Counted from the first letter of the stretch, positions 31,855 to 44,199 are shown. The stretch is 64,000 bases of DNA from Smallanthus sonchifolius (GCA_023525975.1 CM042029.1:80024849-80088848); one strand, 5' to 3'. Notes: generated from the sequence alone by a model not told the origin. Numbers and translations: made by a program.

Positions 31855-32344
31855 TCACATCATATGATCCTCGCGTTCCCACGTGAACTCCGGTCCACGC
31901 TTCGAGTTCCCGCAAACTCTAACAATTGGGATTTTGCTATGCTTGAGTGTTTTGACCTCTCGGTCCAAGATTTCGACTAGTTTTTTTTTCTCGATGAAAC
32001 GCAACTGTTCATCTGCTTGTAACTCTTTCAAAGAAAACAAAAACGAGTGTCTTGTCGGATTGTCATTTCTTTAGGTTAGAAAAGTGAAAGATATAGTGTA
32101 CACCACTAAGCTTCCTTCCGGTAGATTCGGTCGATAATCAGTTGGACCAATCCTCCGCAGGATTTTGAATGATCCAGCGTATCGTGGATTTGGTTTGTCT
32201 TGTTTGCCTAGAACAAATTTCGAATGCTGCCATGCGATTTCGGATTTGCACGATTTCTCTCTGTAGTCTTGAGCACGTGCTCAGGGCCAATAGGTTGACT
32301 ATCACCGACTTCAGCCCAACCAATAGGTGATCGACATGTGCGTC
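31855..32344 (-). pseudogene. Gypsy integrase C-terminal fragment
   Basis: The end of the polyprotein reads VEILDREVKTLKHSKIPIVR followed by NSKRGPEFTWEREDHM, the usual terminal block of plant chromovirus-like gypsy pol proteins. Upstream, in shifting frames, are IVQIRNRM and WAEVGDSQPIGPE, the post-core region. The sequence then breaks at CRSP, where a foreign LTR is inserted; the missing neighbour EALYGR is at 33500-33520. Frameshifts and lost segments show this is dead coding sequence. Confidence 0.85.
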
Positions 32345-33496
32345 TGACGGGTGGTCCACGGGACAACCTTTAAGTATGTTAAAAGATAATATAATCCCAC
32401 ATTTGATCATGTAACTATCTTGAATTAGATAACTACAGTTGCGTATGTCTCAGGTATGTTCGGGGCTTAAAAGGAGTGGGAAATGCAGCTTTGGGAAGAG
32501 CTAATCGAGTGGACGTTTTGCCTAGACTCTATCGTAGCTTACGGTGGCTACCGTAAGCTACGGTAGCCCCCTGAAGACCTGTCCCCCACCGTAAGGCAGT
32601 AGGAACTCAGCGTAACAACTTAAATTCTATCGTAAGTTACGGTAGCTACCGTAGCTTACGGTAGACATTGACGCAGAAAGTGTAACTGCCAATAAAAACC
32701 AATTTTCCAAGGGGCTTTAGATATTCTCAAGATTGGAGACGTTTTGCAGAGCTTTTTTGGGCGAAAATTGGAGACTTCTTGGGTTCCAAACAATTTCTAA
32801 TCATTGGGTTTGTGTTTTGATTCATATGAACATTAACTTTTGTTTGATGATGATGCACCAAACAATGAGTGGCTAATTTCGTGGTGATCATCCTAGATGT
32901 AAGGTTTGCTTTTGAAACTCTATGTTTATGTTGGAATTTCTAGAATAATAGACTTGCAATGTTTGTTTGTTTATTATGGTGTTTGAATGTTTGTTCGTAA
33001 AGTGTTGGTTCTTGTTTGATGTTAGTCTAAACCATACGTTCTTGGTGCCGTTGGCAATCGAGATATCATGGGAGGGATTAGGGTTGGATAATAGTCAATT
33101 GGTCATCGGGTAACAACCTCGCGTTTTTTATAATCCGAGTACTTAGTTCCCTTTTATCACAACAAACAATCAAACGCGAGCCATGTCTATGTGGTTCTTT
33201 CTAGTTGAGCATAAACATTAGTGTGGATTAAAAACCTGAAATCTAGGATGGTTGCTTTCTCTTAGTCTGTTTACAAACTAATATTTGATTTGCAATTTAT
33301 TTAGTTAATCTTAGTTTTTGAAACCAAACAATCAAAATCGTGAATTTATATTTCTTGCAATTTAGTTTAAGTTAGCTAAATCCAAAGCTACATAATAAAC
33401 ACATTTTCCACAAACTCCTCGTGTTCGATACCCACTTACCGCTAGCTATTTAGTTGTAATTGGTTTAAATTTGATTGAGACTACGACCTCACGTCA
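32345..33496. mobile_element. Solo LTR nested in the gypsy integrase
   Basis: 1152 bp beginning TGACGGGTGGTCC and ending GACCTCACGTCA, flanked by GCGTC at 32340-32344 and 33497-33501. The host integrase reading resumes on both sides (CRSP and EALYGR). It holds no coding sequence and has TG...CA ends with a 5-bp duplication, so a solo LTR is the best reading. A block at 32525-32670 has repeated palindromic CGTAAGCTACGGTAG motifs. The segment ATACCCACTTACCGCTAGC near 33430 resembles LTR ends of Tat/Ogre-type elements, from memory. Confidence 0.85.
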
Positions 33497-33905
33497 GCGT
33501 CCATACAGCGCCTCGAACGGTGCTGCTTTGATGGTGGTGTGGCAATTGTTATCATAGGAGAACTCCACTATCGATAGGCGAATCTCCCAACTGTTACCAA
33601 AATCTATTGTTCAAGCTCGTAACATGTCTTCAATTATTCGAATTCTACGTTCAATCTGGCCATCGGTTTAGGGATGTTACGTTATGCTCGTATCGAGGTG
33701 TGTGCCCAGATTTTTTCGTAATGATTGCCAGAAGTGAGGTGAATCGAGCGTCTCAAACAAAAATGATTGAAATTGTGCCGCGAGTCTACTTCTTTCAAGT
33801 AAACGCGAGTTAGCTTCTCCATCTTATCAGTCTCTTTGATCGCAAGGAAATGAGCGGATTTGGCCAAGCGATCTACGATCACCTAGATGGTGTCGCATCC
33901 GCTAG
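33497..33905 (-). pseudogene. Gypsy integrase core fragment
   Basis: The minus strand gives a VIVDRLAKSAHFLAIKETDK segment followed by KLTRVYLKEV, the start of a gypsy integrase core with its first catalytic aspartate. Closer to 33500 it gives SYDNNCHTTIKAAPFEALYGR. Frameshifts and missing bases separate the two pieces, and the DAxF and QTDGQSER blocks are only partly readable. It continues the fragment at 31855-32344 across the nested LTR. Confidence 0.85.
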
Positions 33906-36900
33906 GATTTCAGGGTAGTTTAGTGATATAGTCCAGGGAAATCTGCTCCCATTTTTAACGGAATGTCTGGTTGTCGAAACAAGCCACGCGACTATTGATA
34001 TTCGACTTTGCAATACTACAGTGCACAAGACACGACTTTAGTCTGCGAGTTAGTCACTATCACCGAGAATAAGAGTCATAGTTCAATGTGACGACCTTTA
34101 GCGATAGATGGTCCAATTCCAGTGGAAGATTTAATAACAAAATTGATTCATGACAAGGTCTAGGTAAGGAAAACAAGTGAGGGTATGAACTAATTCATTC
34201 CAGCAGTTTAGTCAATAGGCCAAGCGTGTATCCAGAGTAAGACAACGTGGGTAGTGGTTTAGCCTCGTGCATATGAGTATGATGTTGCATGTTCGAGTCC
34301 TACGGCGATTGATCCATTGACATGGGTCTGAATTCTGGTTCGCGTTTGGCATCGGGCAAAGCTGCCTAGAGAATTTCTTCATTAACCCAAGCGGGTTGAT
34401 CAAAGTCGAAAGGTAGCTCTCGTCACCTATCATAACCAACCATTACTTTGTTAGTGTCAGATATAACGGGCAAAGAATAGAATATCCTAATTCTTTTCTC
34501 AGATTTTGCCAAGGAGATTGAGGTTAGATATTTCATCCAGGGTAGATCGGAATGTATCCATGGGGATAATTGCCTTGTCGACTAATTCGTTGTGTATCGT
34601 AAGTTACAGATTTAATAGTGTTGGTTAGAACTGAGGAGGAGTTTTGAAGATCGGATGCTTTACTCTGATTGGCAAGGGTTGCGGCTTTTCTAGATGCTTG
34701 TGCTATAGATCTAGTCTTGGTGAAGTAGGATAGTTAGAGTTTAGAAGCAAGTTCTTGTGCAAAAAGGGCTTCAAGTCTACATACCATACTGAGGAGCAAT
34801 GGAAGATACAACGAGAGGGTATGCTGCATTCGGGGTGAACCACCTTGTAGTACGTGTCGCCTTCTGTTAGGATTTATTTGAGGAAAGTAACAACTGATGC
34901 AAGGGTTAAATGAAGGAATCATTCAAAAAATATTTCACTTGGGCGGGAGTTTTAACACTTTATGTCTATGGATGTGTCTTCATAGATTATCAACTCGTGT
35001 AGTGATTAAGAGTACCAAGTGCAAGCGTGAAGTTGTACAACCGATGTACGAAACCCTAGGAAAATCCAGGATGATTTGGAACAGGTAAGTTTGAGGTGCT
35101 GATATGGTTTTATGCTCTATCCATTACGAGTCCAGTGCTTTAGTCACGTAGTGAGCTGACATGGTAGGAAGTGTGTTAAACCATTCGTGGTGTAAAGACA
35201 AAACAAGGAAAATGTGATCATCATGGGCAAGATCGTTTCAGGAGCTTGATTGGTTATTCAGAATTTCGTCAACAACTTCGTTTATTGTTTATTTGGAAGA
35301 AAAGTTTAATCAATCGTTCCGCTAGAGTCAAGTCTCTCCACCGTTTGAGTTTATACCAGCGTAATTTGGTAAATCATGTTGTTTTATCCACAAAGGCATT
35401 CAATAAGTATTTGAACCATTAGAGGTTAAAATCAAGCTGAGGTGTGTCGATTACAGAGCTTCTGTATTAAGTGTCGAATTGTTGTTACAATAGGCATATG
35501 GGATGAGCTATATCATTAGTTTTCTCGATCAACTAAGGTGTTGCTTAGGCGATTAACAGTCATTGATAAAAAAATGTACCTAAGAAAGAAGGATAAGGAA
35601 ACCTCAATCACAGGTGGAGCTACTGTTAACGATTTGTGTCACGTAACCATCGAGGTCGAGGGAATGTTTCCATACGCGTTCAGGGGTTTCATCACTAAGT
35701 TATAAATTTCCATTATAGTTGACGTACGACCGCACTAGTAGGGAAATTTGTGATGTCACGCTGAGACTTCTGGTGAGGCTTGCGCTTATAAGGTAAACGT
35801 CGGTCAACGCAAATGATAAGGGAGAGGTTCACATGAAGGGAAAATTTTCTTATGAGATAACGATTCCTGCAATATAAGAGATAGTATAATTGTTTAAGTC
35901 GTCGCGTTCATCTGAGGTTGATTAGATTGAATCCATGTTTTCTAATGTCATTAAGACAACTGGATCATTTTGTAAACACAAAAATATATATATCTGATTG
36001 TAGAGTTGGATATAAATCAAATTAGACTAAGGATTAGCCACAAGACAGAGTAACATGTTCAATGGGAATTTATTGTTGGTGTGTAAGGGATAAAGTGTTA
36101 GCTTAGGAGGAATTCTTCGAATTCCGCATACATACTTGGAGTCGAAGGGTTTGCCATAAGACTCCATAAGAGTTTTAATCGAGATGGTTTCTTTGATCAA
36201 GTTTAGATGAGAGTCTTAAGTTAACTAAGATTCTTACATGAGTGAAAATAACGTGATGGATTTCATTGATGATAGTTCAGTGTGTCTGTAAACATAATCA
36301 ACCTTATAGTCACGTCTATCCACTGTTGAACAGGTTTAACGATACCAACTAGTCGCTGAGCGGGTTACGAGAATTCCTACTGCGAGTGAAAACTTAAGTA
36401 CGTAAATCACAGATTAAAACCATTAATCCACACACTAGGTTTCACTAGGACTTACATGCACCTTAAATTACTATTACGTGTGCACCCGTAATGATAATTT
36501 GCTTTGCATGCTCACCCTAGTTCTCCCTGTCCTATGTCAAAATGTTCATAAATTTTTATTTCCAAGTACAGAGTGTTGTAGATATGATAAGTCATCAAAA
36601 GGCTTAGTCATCAACCATAAATTGATCAACTTGGACTCATATCAGGGTGAGTAGTCGGGAACTGTTTGATCTGAGTATTCACTCGAGTTAAAACACACTA
36701 CGAGAGTCCAATCCAGCGGATTGTAGATGAAAACATGCACATGAAACAGATATGCACATGAAATGCGACTTTGAGAGATGAAACTAGCTCATAGATATGA
36801 GTTACTGGAAGAAGCAAGGTAGTCGTTCTGCTAACAGAGTCAGAATAGGGTTCGATTATGTAAGATGCAAGGCGTTTCTCAACCTTGTGGTCAATCTCTC

Positions 36901-37555
36901 TTCAACAGGATATCGACCAAAGACGTGAGTTCATGGCTTGGGAAAAGTGATGACATGTGTCCATGGGTTTCTGCAATAATAGGTGCAATGGTCTGCCTCC
37001 ACATGGTGTACCTCACATGAGGCCCACGGGTTCGGGCTTGAAGTAGAGTAAAGCTAGTGAGGTCGGGGAATTGTTGCTAGTAGGTGTAGAAAGGACTCAC
37101 TTTCGAAGAATCCAACTCCTAAAGAGATATGTGCCAGTGCAGGTGTCGTCCCTAACACGGACTTAAGAAAGCCCACCATACTCGACGGTGTTATCGATAG
37201 GCTCAAGCCGATGTCATCTTCGGATCTGGTGGTGTGGAAAGGGGTACAGATGATGGAGGTGTGAGAGACTCCTCCGAAGGCTCCGTCTTGCTGTCGTCAG
37301 ATGGAAGTGGATGAAGTCTTGGCGGTTCCACGAGTGTCGCCACTAGGAATGATGGTGCAATGAGAATTACGCGTTCCTCGTCAGCCAAGGGTGATGCGGA
37401 TGATGTCAACATGTCCGCAATGCAATGTATGTATAGATGCTATGTGTGTATGTATATCATGTATGAGTGTCTGTGTTGGTGTAGGAATAATGTAGTGGTT
37501 ATGGCTATAGACCAAGTCTACTCTCTAATGCAGACCTAATTCACTATAACCGTTG
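33906..37555. other. Interior of the gypsy element, no recognisable pol or gag
   Basis: I read all frames for RT, RNase H, protease and gag motifs and found none that hold up. A short CVDYRA string on the plus strand near 35440 is too small to call. A tRNA-like stretch near 34240-34305 (GGTTTAGCCTCG and GTTCGAGTCC) may be a SINE remnant. The minus-strand open frame at 37203-37412 is Pro/Ser/Glu rich (PPRLHPLPSDDSKTEPSEES) and sits just downstream of the primer site, where leader or gag N-terminus would be. Confidence 0.5.
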
Positions 37556-37568
37556 GCTCTGATACCAA
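37556..37568 (-). other. Primer-binding site of the gypsy element
   Basis: The minus strand reads TTGGTATCAGAGC, two bases from the right LTR. It is complementary to the 3' end of initiator tRNA-Met. Confidence 0.9.
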
Positions 37569-37570
37569 TC

Positions 37571-39990
37571 TGTCACACCCCCAAAATCCACTAACGGAGT
37601 TTTACCGCGAGGTGTGAGACAAACCAGGATCGTCGTCATTAGTTACGTTGAATGACTCTATATGAGTTTTAAAAATACCATTAAATATTGAAGTAAATGC
37701 GGAAGCGTAAACGTTAATGTTTAAATCCAAAGTAATTACACGCAGCAAAGCGCCAAGTAATGTAAATAATGTGTAACAAATCATTGTTCACTTAATGATA
37801 AAACTAATGCGACTCCATGTTGCATCCTAGTCCTGATGTGTACCATAGTGACGTGAGAAAACACGCTTAAAATGTTAACACAAGGTTGGTGAGTTCACAG
37901 GTTTGTAAGTAAATAAACTGTTTGAGTTTTAATAGGATCCACATAAATAGGTCACACTTATTATTAGCAAGACAAGGTACAAGTTAACATAAGCGTTCGC
38001 AACCGAAGCTGACTGTTTGTGTTTGAATGCCTTCCGCCATTGCTAACATCAACAATGGCAAATGTTTAGGACAATTTACACCCGTTCGACCTCCAATCGA
38101 GCTAGCGCGACTAGCCCAGGTGGGGTTTGTCAAACCCAGTAGTACTACTTAAATTTCCTCGCTATACCCCTAATACTAACGGTTCGAGAATGTAAGGACT
38201 TAGTATGTTATGTTAACGCTTAAGTAAACAAGTGGAAAATGAAACATCATGTGATCCGTGTTTGTTTGTGTGCATGTTTCTCCCCCAATAGGAAAACAAG
38301 TAAAACGGGAACGTGAAACTCACCTTAGAATTCTTGCGGATATAAGCTAAGTAAAAACCACTGGACTACTAACTGCCACCTATAAGCATCGGTTTATAAG
38401 TGTGTGTTTGTGTATGTTGACATGAACCCTAAGTATCCAAACAATCCCATTGTTTTAAGTGTTTAGAAAATATTTAGTAGTTTGACCAAGTTTGACCCGA
38501 TGACCCGTTGATGACCCGTTTAGTGATTTAATGTTTGGTTTGAATACTAACACACATAGTACACAAGTAATTCAAGTTTCATGCTACACAACTCACAATT
38601 AACTTAGCATGGCAAGTTATGTCTACACAATGCACGTTCAAGAAAGTTCCTACTTTTAACAATGTATGATAACAAAGTTTGATTTCAATAGATTACATCA
38701 TCTACTACAAAATTGAATAACTTTAATCGTGTTTACACATACCTACTAATGCATGAATGATCATCACAACATACACATTAGGTCTAGACATCAAGTTTCA
38801 AATTCTAAAAGTTTCCACTTTTAGTAAGTTAGGATCAATGCATGCGATTTGTACCAAACAACACCCTAATAAGCTTTAATACGTTCATAGTCACATGATA
38901 GTATCATTCTATAACATCATGCATGTAAAACAACTCACATTCAACAAACATCTTTCAATAAAGTTTCCTCTTTAGGAAAGTCTACTATTTCTAGCTTGTT
39001 AACAAGATTCAATGCACCAAATCAATTGCATACAACCTAACTAGTATAAATATAATCATAACAATCATCATAAACATCTAGCATGCAATCCTATATCATC
39101 ACATAATCAAAAAGTTTCATCTTTAGACAAGTTATGAACCATATGAAACTAGAGTTTTCCAAATAACAACATACTCATCAAATAGGTGCAATAACATCAA
39201 TTAAATAACCAAATCACCAACTTTATTTCAAAAACTCATGTTTGGATGAATTAGGGTTTCATTATAAAATTTGGAACCATAAAAGTAACGAAATCGGATA
39301 GAACAACTTACGTAGGAGTGTTAGCAATTCTTAGGATAGACCAAATACGAGTTTAATTGCAAGAATCAAGATCAAAGGGATGGTGTTTGGGTGGCTTTTT
39401 TGGTCTCGGCTCCAATGGAGGGGATGGGGGGTTGGGATCGACGACTTGAGGGGAAAGAAAAGGAATTAGGGTTTTAATTTTTATAACTTTCTTATATACT
39501 TGCATGTATGGATTTTAATGTGGACTATGGATAATCCATGGGCTATCTAGATGATCCATGGGTAATTTTAAAAACAATTAACACTAATAACAATTAAATC
39601 CCTTAACTATTATTCTTATTTTTATAAAAAACTCCATCTTCTATAAAAATAATTAACACAATCAGTATTCGATAACATGCGCGATATCAAGGAAATTCAC
39701 ATAATTCACGTAAAATCATGTAACACACAAAATCACATAATTTATACTAATTATAAATTATTAATTGTTCGAAATATTATTCTTGATTAATCACCAACGT
39801 TCCAGGTTAGACTATCCGGTAATTCTACGAGTTACCGTTGTGTGAGTGTGTGTATTAATTGACACATTTAATTAACCTAATTAAATGCAATGCACGTATG
39901 ACTGACTGAGATGACAGAGTTTGTATGAACGATGTTTGAGATAACGATGTTTGTGTTTACGGAGTTAATCTGAAATTGCCGGATGTCACA
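37571..39990 (-). repeat. 5' LTR of the gypsy element
   Basis: 2420 bp, the near-identical partner of 29280-31682. Small indels explain the length difference, including an extra GATGACCCGTT-type repeat near 38505 and an extra TATTCT segment near 39612. Confidence 0.93.
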
Positions 39991-40030
39991 GATCATTAAT
40001 CTCCTTCACTACTTCATTTGTCGGAGCAAG
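39991..40030 (-). pseudogene. Helitron helicase, upstream piece beyond the gypsy element
   Basis: The minus strand reads LAPTNEVVKEIND, in frame with RLLSMFPGE at 29274 and below. The gypsy duplication GATCA covers the Asp codon and two further bases. Similarity to helicase stops abruptly upstream of the Leu codon, so the helicase part of the Helitron was already truncated. Confidence 0.85.
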
Positions 40031-41937
40031 TAATTAGTTGATGATATTTTTTCAAATTTAAAATAATTAGTTAATGATATTTTTTTCAAATTTAACACGA
40101 TTTCAAACATTAATTTGAAATCATTACCAAATTAATGTAATTTTCAAAATTTAAGATTTTAATATGTATGTTATACCAATAGTGAAACTTTAATTTTTGA
40201 AACCGTTCACAAATTTTGAATAATTAACCAAGGTTGCCTTTTTTACATAATCTTTTGTTAAATTGTAATTAAATTTGAAATCTTTACCAAAGTAATGTAA
40301 TTTTCAAAATTTGAGATTTTAATATGTCTGTTATACCAATAGTGAAACTTTAATTTTTGAAACCGTTCCAAAGTTTTGAATAATTAACCAATGAATACTT
40401 TTTTACATGGTCTTTTGTTAAATTATAAATTTTTAAATTTTTGTAATAGGTAACTGACATTTTGAATTTGATGTAAATATGAAAAATAATTTTAATTGAC
40501 AACTAGATTGATGTTTTTCTAAATGATAGTAATCAATACTTAAATTTTTGTAATAATATAAAAAAATCTCAATCATGGGACTTATTTTTAGTAATTTCAA
40601 ATAAAAAAAATATTAACTATTGATTGATAAAATTCAAATGACTAATATAATTCGTAAAAGTATACCGTATATAACTAACATTTATTTCCTAATATAAATA
40701 GATTAGAAAATATTCACTTTAACAAATAAATTAGTCATTTAATTATTAAAGTTTTCCTTTTTTATATCATAATCTTCAATTCTTTTTAAAAAATGGGAAT
40801 GATTAATTTTGAATCAAAGTTTGACTATATTGGATTGTTGGTAATTGTTTTATTAAATCATACATTTTAAAATGTTAAATAATTACATTCATGTTTTTTT
40901 TGTGTAATTGTAAATTTAAATAAATAAAGAGTTTGTTGATGTAATTGTGTAACATGTATAATGAGTTATTAATTGTTGTATTAAAACTTGAGGCGATGAC
41001 TTTATTAAAAATAAATTCAGTGTTAACACAATTTTTTGGAAAATAATAAATAAACAGATTTGAATGAGAAAATTACCAAATATGGGGTTGCCGGGTCCTT
41101 TACAAATTTGAAGAATGACGGATGCATCTTTAGTATAACTCTGATACAATGGAAATAAAAACTGATTCATAAAAATTAATAATACACAGGATTTAACTTT
41201 AACATAAATTAATCTATATCTGTAACTTTAAAAAGTGTAGGGCTGTCAAAATACACAAATTTTAGGGGATGCAAGGTCAAAATACAATAAGAATGTAAGA
41301 TCGATTCAACATGATTATCATCAAATACTTAAATTTTCTAAAGTTTCACAGCCTAACAAATTTGAAAATATATTCAAAAAAATCTTCAGATTCAATGAGA
41401 TTAGACATAATAATTAGAAAAAAAAACTGATCGATGCGTAAAGGTATCTGTTGGACGGAGCGTTAGCCCTATTAAAAGTCTTACCATTTTTTGAAAACTT
41501 TACGGTGGTATTTTGATCATGTAAAGGTAAGAATTTTCAATAAGTTGAAAAGAGATTCATAAAATCTCCAGATTCAATGAGATTACACATAATAATTTCA
41601 TAAAAAGTTATCGATACGTAAAGGTAAGATCGATGAAGAGTATAGATTACATACCGATTCTTGATTTGATTTTGAAGTTCGGTTGTTGAAGATGAAAGAG
41701 AGAGAGCTTCGATCAAGAAGGCGATTAGGGTTTTGTTTTGAAAGGGAAGTGATGTGATAAAGGTCTGACCGGGTTTAAAAGATTTTTATAGGGTATTAAT
41801 TCGGGTGGTTTTTAACCCGCTTCTCGACCCGCGTGTTAACCCGTTTTATGTCCATATGGTTTTTGGTAGATCCAAAAGCTGAGGTGAAACGTGGTGCTGA
41901 CAAGTGACACAATATTTTACTTGTTTATTATATAGGA
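40031..41937. other. Helitron body, non-coding, with a 160-bp tandem duplication
   Basis: Units at 40112-40271 and 40272-40435 share GTAATTTTCAAAATTT, GTTATACCAATAGTGAAAC and TGAATAATTAACCAA with some mismatches. Further on, AGATTCAATGAGATTA(G/C)ACATAATAATT occurs near 41389 and 41571. No protein was recognised; the minus-strand open frame at 40916-41170 is unassigned. Confidence 0.55.
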
Positions 41938-42357
41938 TAGATAATAAATAAAGGTTTTTAGTGACACGTGTCGCCTCCATACTGATTCTCACCATTTTTT
42001 TCCCGCATCTCTCTCTTATTTAATAACTTCTATCTTTTAATAATAATATATAGTTAAAGAAAATACTAATTATACTAATAAAACATATTTATTTTAAATT
42101 ATCTGTTATTATAAGAAACTTTGAAAACTAATTATGTAACTTTTATTTCAATCAAATAGTAAATGAAAGTCAAAATACATTAAATATTAACGTATTTTTG
42201 AAACCCAATTATATTTTAACTTTTACATATTTTGAGTTTGTTTCTATCCTTAGTATATGTAATATATTTTTACACTTGTAAGATATATACATAAAGATTT
42301 AAAAATTTTATATATTGATATTTTTCAACTCGTGTATAGACACGAGATCTAAACTAG
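41938..42357 (+). mobile_element. Non-autonomous Helitron, plus orientation
   Basis: It starts TAGATAATAAATAAAGG (the first C of TC appears mutated), then has GTGACACGTGTCGCC. It ends with the hairpin CTCGTGTATAGACACGAG, then ATCTAAACTAG before T. The body matches 9293-9710 closely. Its 5' end directly abuts the 5' end of the oppositely oriented Helitron at 41937. Confidence 0.8.
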
Positions 42358-43034
42358 TATATAATAAATAAATATAATAATAAGTTCTCTTTTTAAGGAC
42401 GAAAATCAATAAAAATATAGAAAACGGGCGACATCTAGTATTTTTATGAAGGTTTATATGATTTTTTATGGAATGAAGCATATAGAGCAGTATTTTCTTG
42501 ATAAAGTGGAGTAGAAAGCAATGTGATGTGATAATGACATGACACAAAGTGGTCAGAGACCCCTTAACCTAAAAGACCCTTCTTCTCTTCACAGACTTCT
42601 CACGTCGAAAAGACGTAGGTTCTTGGCTTCCGTCATCCATATCATCGCCAACTCAGTGACGGACGTCATGAAGAACTTTGACTCTGAATGGTCTAAGAAA
42701 AAAAAATGCATACCTTAAACTTATTCAAATAGTAGTTCGGAATATAACAAACGTATGACCTCTTTTTGTACTTCCTCCAAGTCTTAGAGGATTCTCAGCC
42801 CATTCTCTATCTCCATCCTCATCTTCACAGCTTACCTGTATATTTTTAAGAAAAACTAAAATCAATCCCATATTTAGGGATTCATATTCATCACCTCAAA
42901 ACTTTTAATTTAAATATTAAAACTCTCATTTTATTTTATAAAACTCGATGACTTATGTTTCTAATTTTTAACTGTTTATTATATTTTTGTATAAAATTAT
43001 AGGTATTAACTTAAAGTTTATGCTTCTATTCCTT
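42358..43034. other. Intergenic, no gene seen
   Basis: A GC-richer stretch at 42545-42720 (CTTCACAGACTTCTCACGTCG) could be an old gene scrap, but no family was recognised in any frame. Confidence 0.35.
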
Positions 43035-43043
43035 TTTATTTAA

Positions 43044-43365
43044 GGTTGAATTACATATATCCTCATATTTTCAACTCTAATTACATATGTACCCAACCTA
43101 AAAATTAAATTATATATGTCCCCATCTTTTACAAAATTAGTCTTTTAGCATTACAAAAAAATATGAATATTCTTATTCCATTTATCCCAACACTAAACTT
43201 CTGATTCCAGCTTTCGATCGATTTCAACATCCAGCGTGGCTTCTGATCGATTCCATCATTCATATGGGTATAATTATAATTATGAGGGGGAAATATGTAA
43301 ATAAAATTTTGAGTTGGTTACATATGTAAATAATGAAGTTTTTAGGGGGTATATGTAATTGCCCC
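43044..43365. mobile_element. Mutator-type MITE
   Basis: 322 bp with inverted ends (GGTTGAATTACATATATCC and a reversed GGGGCAATTACATATACCC). It is flanked by a perfect 9-bp duplication TTTATTTAA at 43035-43043 and 43366-43374. No coding sequence. Confidence 0.85.
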
Positions 43366-43374
43366 TTTATTTAA

Positions 43375-44199
43375 AGTCTATACATGTTATGTAAATTCAC
43401 ATTTACTTTAAATTTTAAATTTTTATTTGAATGATTACTCAAAATTATTTGTCAAATAGTATTTATTTTATACTTTAAAGTAGTTTTATGTGAATGATTA
43501 CTCAAAATTAATTGTCAAAGAGAGGTTAATATATATCAAAAATAAAGTTTGTGAACATATCAGAAGCGAGGTGAATATATGCCAGTGGTTACGATCTATT
43601 GTAAGCGAAACTTTTATTTAAAATCTTTATCAATTTGTGAGCATTACAATTTATCTTTATATTTGGATGTTTAATCTTAAGAAGTTGTTGCTTTTTAAAT
43701 CGATTCACCCTAACCCGAAACAAAGTGACCATTTTTAAATGGACCTATTCTAACCCGGACCAGTTCTACAAAAAATTATTACAAATCAGTTTTAGAAGAA
43801 AAAAATGGTAAGAAAAATAGTTAATAGTTAAGATTGCATAATAAAAAAAAGTGAAACAAATAAAAAAAATATAGAGATAGTATTTTAAAAAGTGAGAGAT
43901 AAATTTATAGAATGATAAATTTTAGTTAAATAATAGAGATGGGGAGAAACCTACTATTTACATCATACTAATAGGATATGAAGTTAAAATTACCTCAGTT
44001 CTTTACATTATAATAATATAAACTTTTGCAATAAAATTTTGGGACGTTACATCCTATATGATCCATAACAAAGAAAATGAACCGGCATTTAACTAACTAT
44101 ACACAAAATAAATACAGATTTAATCAAATCAAGATATATATATATATGTGTTTATTGCTACAAAGATCCATGGTGTCAAACTAGGGACCTAGGCAGCTG
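43375..44199. other. Intergenic, no gene seen
   Basis: AT-rich. The segment ATGTGAATGATTACTCAAAATTA near 43480 repeats a similar one near 43425, a diverged local duplication. A (TA)n run lies near 44135. Confidence 0.4.

Larger units (their letters stand above)
29280..39990 (-). mobile_element. Ty3/gypsy LTR retrotransposon, defective interior, intact LTRs
   Basis: The LTRs (29280-31682 and 37571-39990, about 2.4 kb) start TGTCACACCCCC and end GGATGTCACA. The flanking 5-mers are identical (GATCA at 29275-29279 and 39991-39995). A primer site (TTGGTATCAGAGC, minus strand) abuts the right LTR and a purine tract abuts the left LTR, so it runs on the minus strand. The LTRs look about 3 percent different by sampling, more so near their TGTCAC ends. 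The 5.9-kb interior retains only scraps of integrase near the 3' side. I recognise no gag, protease or RT on the sense strand. It was therefore probably already defective and moved with proteins supplied by another copy. Confidence 0.93.
28575..41937 (-). mobile_element. Helitron with helicase remnant, split by a gypsy insertion
   Basis: On the minus strand the right end starts TCCTATATAATAAACAAGTA followed by TTGTGTCACTTGTCAGC, a Helitron 5' terminus. Near the left end lies the C-terminal part of a Helitron Rep/PIF1 helicase, where RepHel should end. The exact 3' terminus is decayed, with ACACGAGTTCAAACAC near 28595 resembling the family end. Without the 10.7-kb gypsy insertion and one GATCA copy, the element is about 2.6 kb. 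Most of RepHel is absent, so it was non-autonomous before the gypsy landed. Confidence 0.65.

Noticed and set aside
34230..34350. Possible tRNA gene or SINE (GGTTTAGCCTCG...GTTCGAGTCC)
   Set aside because: It has A- and B-box-like strings, but no acceptor-stem pairing, tail or duplication was found.
35420..35560. CVDYRA string on the plus strand resembling a gypsy RT motif
   Set aside because: Six residues only, no flanking RT motifs hold up, and it is opposite to the element orientation.
37203..37412. Pro/Ser-rich frame as a host gene
   Set aside because: It sits just downstream of the gypsy primer site on the element strand. Leader or gag remnant is the simpler reading.
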